Of a stretch of 11,760 nt of DNA, positions 7,912 through 11,760 are shown piece by piece. How positions within the stretch are numbered: the stretch's first letter is position 1; each line of letters opens with the position of its first letter. The notes below the pieces were generated by a model. It had not been told where the DNA came from and searched no databases. It was given only the letters and a program-made list of their open reading frames with translations. The position numbers and the translations under genes were made by a program. The stretch spans positions 1-11,760 of the forward strand of contig JAJTBM010000055.1 in NCBI GenBank assembly GCA_021286885.1. Direction: 5' to 3'. Origin of the DNA: Rhodocyclales bacterium. Lineage in GTDB: Bacteria > Pseudomonadota > Gammaproteobacteria > Burkholderiales > Rhodocyclaceae.

Positions 7912-9237
7912 ATGATCAACAATTGTGCGCTTCAGGCCGGCGCCTGTCCGGCTGGGCGCAAGCTCCGTGGCGGGGTGCTTGCGTCTCTTCTTCTGGTGTG
8001 TTCCAGCATGGCGCTGGCCCAGGCACCTGCTGCCAATGCTCATCTGGATGGGGCCAACACGGCCTGGATGCTGGTGGCTTCGGCCCTGGTGCTGCTCATG
8101 ACTCTGCCCGGTATCGCCCTGTTTTACGGGGGTATGGTGCGCCAGCGCAATGTGCTGTCCACCATGAGTCAGTCGGTGGCCATTGCGGCCCTGGTGACGG
8201 TGCTCTGGTGCTTGTTTGGTTACTCCCTTTCGATGCGTCCTGGCTCGCCTTACCTCGGCGGGGTGGATCGTTTTTTCCTGGATGGTCTGCGTCTCAACAG
8301 TCTGGCGGGTAATGATGGGGCCAATATCCCCGAAAGCGTGTTCAGCATGTTCCAGCTGACCTTCGCGATCATCACCACCGCCCTGATTCCCGGCGCTTTT
8401 GCCGAGCGCATGAAATTCTCCGCCGTGCTGCTGTTCTCGGCCCTGTGGTCTCTGGTGGTCTATGCCCCGGTGGCCCACTGGGTTTGGGCGCCGGATGGCT
8501 GGCTGGGCAAGATGGGCGCTCTGGACTATGCCGGTGGCACCGTGGTGCACATCAATGCCGGGGTCGCCGGCCTGGTGTGTGCCTTCGTGCTTGGCCCCCG
8601 GACGGGTTTTGGGCGTCAGGCCATGCCGCCCCACAATCTGGCCCTCACCATCACTGGCGCGGGTTTGCTGTGGGTGGGCTGGTTTGGTTTCAATGCCGGT
8701 TCTGCCCTGGCGGCAGATAGCCGCGCCGGTATGGCCATGCTGGTGACGCAGATTGCTGCCGCCACCGCCGCCATGGCCTGGATGGGGATCGAATGGATGC
8801 TGCGGGGCCGTCCGAGTGCCCTGGGCCTGGTGTCCGGTGCCGTGAGTGGCCTGGTCGCCGTCACCCCCGCTTCTGGTTATATTGCACCCAATGCCGCGCT
8901 GCTGCTGGGGCTGGTCGCCGGGGTGGGCTGCTACTTGGGGGCCACCGCGCTCAAGCGGATGCTCGGCTACGACGACGCCCTGGATGCTTTTGGTATTCAC
9001 GGGGTGGGCGGCATCATCGGTGCCATCATGACGGGCTTCCTGGCAGATTCGACCGTCGGTGGGGTGCATGGAAATGTGCTGACCCAGCTGATCGGTGTTG
9101 GCGTCACCATGGTTTATAGCGGTGTGCTCACCTTCATCCTGCTGGTGGTGGTGGGAACCCTGGTCGGGCTGCGGGTGGAAGAATCCACCGAGGCCGAAGG
9201 TCTGGATATTGTTGAGCACGGGGAGGCAGTGGCCTGA
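7912..9237 (+). CDS. amt: Ammonium transporter of the Amt family
   Basis: This protein imports ammonium across the inner membrane. The 441-aa precursor has an N-terminal signal-like segment (residues ~19-37, cleavage likely after ALAQA), then about 11 membrane helices. Hallmarks by comparison with E. coli AmtB: D205 in DYAGGTVVH (AmtB D160), the twin pore histidines H213 and H363 (H168 and H318), GAFAERM, and WFGFNAGSA containing the F215 equivalent. The C-terminal tail has the EGLDIVEHGE motif typical of Amt proteins that bind PII. The ATG at 7912 has an AAGGGA ribosome-binding site (7898-7903). It is preceded by a sigma-54 promoter and followed 53 nt later by a small unknown gene, not by the glnK usually paired with amt. 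amtB or amt would both be acceptable names. Confidence 0.96.
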   Translation: MINNCALQAGACPAGRKLRGGVLASLLLVCSSMALAQAPAANAHLDGANTAWMLVASALVLLMTLPGIALFYGGMVRQRNVLSTMSQSVAIAALVTVLWCLFGYSLSMRPGSPYLGGVDRFFLDGLRLNSLAGNDGANIPESVFSMFQLTFAIITTALIPGAFAERMKFSAVLLFSALWSLVVYAPVAHWVWAPDGWLGKMGALDYAGGTVVHINAGVAGLVCAFVLGPRTGFGRQAMPPHNLALTITGAGLLWVGWFGFNAGSALAADSRAGMAMLVTQIAAATAAMAWMGIEWMLRGRPSALGLVSGAVSGLVAVTPASGYIAPNAALLLGLVAGVGCYLGATALKRMLGYDDALDAFGIHGVGGIIGAIMTGFLADSTVGGVHGNVLTQLIGVGVTMVYSGVLTFILLVVVGTLVGLRVEESTEAEGLDIVEHGEAVA

Positions 9238-9290
9238 GCCTGGCCTCCTGCCCCAGTACAGATAACCCTCAAGAAGCGGAAGGAGTCATC

Positions 9291-9611
9291 ATGGAGTCCG
9301 ATTCTGTCATCTACAGCCTGCTGGGCCGTGTCCATCTGCTGATGCGTCGCCAGATCAACCGCATCACCGATGTGGAATACATGCGGGTGAACAAGGAGTA
9401 TTCCCGCGAAATCGTCCGGCTGGGCTTGGAGAGCGGGCACCCGGAGCTGGTCGAGTTGTGTGACCGGCTGCGGGTGGCCATGGAGTTGGACCCCCAGGAT
9501 GAAGCCGTGCATGCCAACACCAAGGGCGGTGGCGGCCTGCTGAGCCGCCTGCGCGGCGTGCGGGGCGGTGAGGCGGGCGGGGATTCCCGTTACGTGCACT
9601 CCCTGCGTTAG
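9291..9611 (+). CDS. Small conserved protein of unknown function (paralogue B), downstream of amt
   Basis: This 106-aa soluble protein has no signal or membrane segment. Its N-terminal half (residues 1-53) is about 39/53 identical to the protein at 5926-6231, while its C-terminus is different: Gly/Arg-rich (KGGGGLLSRLRG) and likely flexible. The ATG at 9291 has a strong GGAAGGAG ribosome-binding site (9278-9285). It lies 53 nt after amt with no terminator between, so it is probably in the sigma-54/NtrC-controlled amt transcript. It occupies the position and has the approximate size of glnK, but it lacks the PII T-loop and shows no PII similarity. The function is unknown; an Amt- or nitrogen-status-related role is inferred from position only. 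Confidence 0.85.
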   Translation: MESDSVIYSLLGRVHLLMRRQINRITDVEYMRVNKEYSREIVRLGLESGHPELVELCDRLRVAMELDPQDEAVHANTKGGGGLLSRLRGVRGGEAGGDSRYVHSLR

Positions 9612-9647
9612 GCCGCCGATCCGCTGATCCGCTTATCTGCCGATGCT

Positions 9648-10871
9648 TCAGGCCGGAAGCCGGGTCGCAGCGCGACCCGGCAGATGGGGCGGGTGGGGCA
9701 GATACAAGCCCTGAACAGCGGGGAAATGCTCTTGCAGGTGCTGCCGGAGACTTTCGGAGGGCTGTTGCTGTGCCCACTCGTGGCCTAACCGGTAGCTTAA
9801 GCCGCCCAAACAGCCCAAGGCCAAGAGCAGGCCGATGGCGAATTCAACGGGCTGCATGGGGCGAGAAGGTTTGCCCCATGAGTTTGCATTGCTTTCGCCG
9901 GGCCCCAGGCCCAGCCACAGGCTTTGCAATAGGTTGAGTACGGGCACCAGGCAAAGCAGCATCCAGATGCCTTTCCAGCCCAGGTCGTGCAGGCGCAGTA
10001 CGGTGATGCGCACCCCGTACAGGCAGGCCAGCAGCATGCACAGCAGCAAGGGCAGGGGCTGGTTGGAAATCAGGCCGCCCCAAATGCCCAGCAAGACGAG
10101 ATTCAGCGTCCAGAGGCCCGCCAGGGCGTACCCCCGGCGGCCGATCCGCCCATTGAAATCCAGCCCGATGATCCCGCTGCCATCGTCCCGGTAGATGATG
10201 CGTTGCGGCGTGGCCTGACGTGTGTTGCGGCCCGTGTGCCGCCTACCGCCCTTTTGGTCTTCGGCCAGTTTGAGGGCCTGGGCTTTGCGGGCCTCGGTGA
10301 AGCGCGCCATGTCGGTCTGGCAGACCCGGCAGATGGGCTGGCGTGGCTGCACTTCGCCACACCGGGGGCAGCTCACCACGTCCCGGCTGGTGGTTTCGGT
10401 GCTGGGCGGTGGCGCCGGGCGCCGGGTGCGCGAAGCTGCAGTCAGACGCACATGCTCTTCGGGCGACAACACCCCCGGGATTTCGGTCGGGGGCGGTGCG
10501 TGGATTTCGGTGGTAATTGGAGGTTCGCTCAGGGGCGGGAAATCGCTGGTGGGCGGCATCTGGCTCAGGGGCGGGAGGCTGATGCCCGGCGGCGGGCGAA
10601 ACTCGGCAGGCGCGGTGTCGGGGGCGTTGGGCAGGGCCATCAAGGGCGGATCAACCCGCACGGCCAGCCCCATCTTCATCAGCTTTTGCAAGTAGCGTTC
10701 GGCGCTGGCGGCATCCAGCCCCTTGCGCAGCACGATGCGCTCGCCCGAAAACACCACGGCTGCGGCCTCATCCGAGCACTTGAGCAAATCCTGCAGGCGA
10801 GCGCGCACCTGGGCGTGGTTGTGGCCGGTGAGGATTTCCCCAAAAAATAAAATCTGAAAATTCGGGGGCAT
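9648..10871 (-). CDS. DUF805 membrane protein with N-terminal domain and zinc ribbon
   Basis: This 407-aa multi-domain protein has no known biochemical role. Residues 1-75 form a small alpha/beta-looking domain (FFGEILTGH, FSGERIVLRKGLD) like that seen before some DUF805 domains. Residues 76-165 are a Pro-rich linker. A zinc ribbon follows with cysteines 168/171 and 181/184 (CPRC, CRVC). Residues ~236-335 are a DUF805 domain with the GRIGRRGYALAGLW start, membrane helices, the RLHDLGWKG motif and GPGESNANSWG. A further helix spans ~344-360, before a variable tail. The start at 10871 has a GGAG about 9 nt upstream, and a sigma-70-like promoter lies just above. It is convergent with the small gene after amt. 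Regulation or partners are not visible. Confidence 0.85.
   Translation of the reverse strand: MPPNFQILFFGEILTGHNHAQVRARLQDLLKCSDEAAAVVFSGERIVLRKGLDAASAERYLQKLMKMGLAVRVDPPLMALPNAPDTAPAEFRPPPGISLPPLSQMPPTSDFPPLSEPPITTEIHAPPPTEIPGVLSPEEHVRLTAASRTRRPAPPPSTETTSRDVVSCPRCGEVQPRQPICRVCQTDMARFTEARKAQALKLAEDQKGGRRHTGRNTRQATPQRIIYRDDGSGIIGLDFNGRIGRRGYALAGLWTLNLVLLGIWGGLISNQPLPLLLCMLLACLYGVRITVLRLHDLGWKGIWMLLCLVPVLNLLQSLWLGLGPGESNANSWGKPSRPMQPVEFAIGLLLALGCLGGLSYRLGHEWAQQQPSESLRQHLQEHFPAVQGLYLPHPPHLPGRAATRLPA
9659..9681. repeat. 10-bp perfect stem-loop at the convergent gene junction
   Basis: GCCGGGTCGC (9659-9668) pairs perfectly with GCGACCCGGC (9672-9681) around an AGC loop. It lies inside the last codons of the DUF805 gene, 47 nt past the stop of the convergent small gene. 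No T-run follows on either strand, so it is not a classical terminator. It may slow transcription or protect the 3' end for both convergent transcripts. Confidence 0.45.
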
Positions 10872-10900
10872 GTGCGGCTCCGTACTGCCAAAAGGAAAAA

Positions 10901-10930
10901 ATTCTACGGCTGTAGGAGTGGCGTACTCAA
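10901..10930 (-). promoter_or_regulatory. Sigma-70-like promoter of the DUF805 gene
   Basis: On the - strand, TTGAGT (10930-10925) and TAGAAT (10906-10901) are separated by 18 bases. The predicted start is near 10894, about 23 nt before the ATG at 10871. The -35 hexamer overlaps a short inverted repeat ACTCA-N6-TGAGT (10925-10940), which could be an operator. Confidence 0.5.
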
Positions 10931-11048
10931 TCGCCTGAGTGTGATGCTTTTTATGGCGGCGCAGGAATTTATAGTATTTGTTGGTGAGCTTTTGTAACTC
11001 TCCGGGGAGTGTTAGGGTTACGCCCTGTTGCTGCCGGAAAACCTATTT

Positions 11049-11288
11049 ATGTCATTGTTTTTAAAGAAACCCCGTACTTTGGCCGAATCCGAGGCGCTGG
11101 TGGTCGAAATTGTTCATATGCTGTCCGGGCAGGGGCTGGTGCATCGGGCCCCGCCGCCGCCGCCCACCACGTGCTGTGGTCGGGGGTGCAATGGGTGTGT
11201 GTGGGAGGGCTATTACGCGGCCCTGCGTTTCTGGTGCGAGGATGCCCAAGCCCTGCTGGCCCAGGGCGGCGGGGCTCAAGGGGTGTAG
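11049..11288 (+). CDS. Small protein with oxidoreductase-like Cys motif
   Basis: This 79-aa protein has a Pro-rich stretch followed by TTCCGRGCNGCVWEGYYAAL (about residues 40-59). This matches the signature of the short oxidoreductase-like domain (Pfam Oxidored-like, also found in eukaryotic OXLD1). The four cysteines in CC-x3-C-x2-C could bind a metal or form disulfides. No activity has been established for the family as far as I know. The ATG at 11049 is preferred, with a weak GGAAA upstream; an in-frame TTG at 11028 is an alternative that would add seven residues. The stop lies only 6 bp before the -35 hexamer of metH. Confidence 0.65.
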   Translation: MSLFLKKPRTLAESEALVVEIVHMLSGQGLVHRAPPPPPTTCCGRGCNGCVWEGYYAALRFWCEDAQALLAQGGGAQGV

Positions 11289-11293
11289 CGCCC

Positions 11294-11323
11294 TTGGCAG
11301 CGTACTGAAAAACCCCGTAAAAT
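11294..11323 (+). promoter_or_regulatory. Sigma-70 promoter of metH
   Basis: TTGGCA (11294-11299) and TAAAAT (11318-11323) match the -35 and -10 hexamers, each 5 of 6, separated by 18 bases. The predicted start near 11330 is immediately before the SAH riboswitch, exactly where the leader should begin. Confidence 0.75.
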
Positions 11324-11332
11324 CCGCCCCTT

Positions 11333-11402
11333 GCCGAGGAGCGTTGCGACCTGCCGTTGAAATCAGTGCAGGCCAGGCTCGGCAACCATCAACGGCGCTC
11401 GC
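11333..11402 (+). promoter_or_regulatory. S-adenosylhomocysteine (SAH) riboswitch upstream of metH
   Basis: The RNA senses SAH and controls methyl-cycle genes. P1 is GCCGAG (11333-11338) with CTCGGC (11378-11383). P2 is CCTGC (11350-11354) with GCAGG (11368-11372). The long-range P4 is GAGCG (11339-11343) with CGCTC (11396-11400). The conserved strings GAGGAGCGTTGCGAC, CCAGGCTCGG and AACGGCGCTCGC are all present as in the known SAH consensus. The P2 loop (11354-11360) is also complementary over 7 nt to 11389-11395, which can form the pseudoknot. Its position before metH fits the known regulon. Confidence 0.93.
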
Positions 11403-11436
11403 AAACCCTTCAGCCGGGTTTGCCGCGCCGTTTTTT
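11394..11436 (+). terminator. Riboswitch-controlled terminator ahead of metH
   Basis: GCAAACCC (11401-11408) pairs with GGGTTTGC (11416-11423). The stem is extended by GGCGC (11394-11398) with GCGCC (11425-11429), followed by G and six T residues (11431-11436). The lower stem uses bases 11396-11398, which belong to P4 of the riboswitch. The bound riboswitch and the full terminator therefore cannot form together, predicting that SAH turns metH on. Confidence 0.75.
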
Positions 11437-11494
11437 CGTGGCGCGTCGCTGCACGGACCCCGGCTGTGTTTTTTCGCATTTCCGAGGTAAGACC

Positions 11495-11760
11495 ATGCAA
11501 GCCGACCGCAGCTCCGAACTCCAGTCTTTGTTGACCCACCGCATCCTGATTATCGACGGGGCGATGGGGACCATGATCCAGCAGCATAAGCTGGGCGAGG
11601 CCGATTACCGGGGCACGCGCTTTGCCGAGCATGGCCGCGATCTCAAGGGCAACAACGATCTGCTGGTGCTCACCCGCCCCGACGTGGTGGGCGGCATCCA
11701 CCGGGCCTACCTGGAGGCCGGGGCCGACATCATCGAGACCTGCACCTTCAACGCCACCCG
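11495..11760 (+). CDS. metH: Cobalamin-dependent methionine synthase MetH, N-terminal part (cut by window end)
   Basis: MetH transfers a methyl group from 5-methyltetrahydrofolate to homocysteine through cobalamin, making methionine. Only the first 88 codons are present. They belong to the N-terminal homocysteine-binding domain, with [14 protein letters not shown] at residues ~16-29, the [16 protein letters not shown] segment and the [14 protein letters not shown] end, as in E. coli-type MetH. The zinc-binding cysteines and the folate, cobalamin and activation domains lie beyond the window. The ATG at 11495 has a GAGGTAA ribosome-binding site (11484-11490). The SAH riboswitch and terminator directly upstream support the assignment. 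Confidence 0.96.
   Translation, partial: MQADRSSELQSLLTHRILIIDGAMGTMIQQHKLGEADYRGTRFAEHGRDLKGNNDLLVLTRPDVVGGIHRAYLEAGADIIETCTFNAT

Noticed and set aside
7891..9219. A 442-codon open frame on the - strand opposite amt
   Set aside because: It mirrors the amt gene, has low-complexity His/Gln/Gly composition and no ribosome-binding site or domain.
9612..9647. Repeated GATCCGCT units after the small gene as a mobile-element or att footprint
   Set aside because: Only two short copies are present, with no tRNA, integrase or flanking repeat. I see no evidence of a mobile element, CRISPR array or tRNA anywhere in the window.
9987..10850. A 287-codon open frame on the + strand opposite the DUF805 gene
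   Set aside because: The - strand frame has clear domain motifs (zinc ribbon, RLHDLGW). The + strand frame has none and no start signal.

Overview
The window is 11.76 kb of GC-rich, densely coded DNA from a denitrifying proteobacterium. Three things point to a betaproteobacterium, probably Rhodocyclales-like: a periplasmic nitrate reductase operon in napAGHBC order beside a cytochrome-c-type nitric oxide reductase, an S-adenosylhomocysteine (SAH) riboswitch ahead of metH, and an Amt transporter behind a sigma-54 promoter. The order-level placement is inferred from gene content and style, not from a database search.

Region 1 (1-3461) is the 3' part of a nap operon on the + strand: the C-terminus of napA, then napG, napH, napB and napC. 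The first four genes are spaced by 2 nt or overlap by 1 nt. The operon ends at a strong 13-bp-stem terminator with a GCAA loop. The proteins would carry electrons from quinol through NapC and the NapGH Fe-S pair to the di-haem NapB and the molybdenum enzyme NapA in the periplasm.

Region 2 (3462-5801) starts with about 400 bp without a gene. It holds a degenerate FNR-like palindrome, several hairpins and two tandem intrinsic terminators not preceded by any ORF, so it may encode a small RNA. A perfect TTGAC-N4-GTCAA FNR/Dnr-type box follows, then norC and norB and a UUCG-loop terminator. norQ and norD do not follow norB.

Region 3 (5802-9611) contains two related small proteins of unknown function (101 and 106 aa, about 39 of the first 53 residues identical). 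One follows norB and the other directly follows amt. Between them are a fused aminoglycoside-phosphotransferase-like/P-loop kinase protein on the - strand and the amt gene. amt has a sigma-54 -24/-12 promoter and an NtrC-type box, so it should respond to nitrogen limitation. The second small protein occupies the place where glnK (PII) usually sits, but it is not PII.

Region 4 (9612-11760) holds a - strand DUF805 membrane protein with a zinc ribbon, a 79-aa protein with an oxidoreductase-like Cys motif, and the start of metH. metH has a sigma-70 promoter and a well-conserved SAH riboswitch whose last strand is shared with an intrinsic terminator, which fits an ON switch. Together the window links nitrate respiration, NO detoxification, ammonium uptake and methyl-cycle recycling. 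The least explained parts are the paired small-protein family and the nap-nor intergenic transcript.
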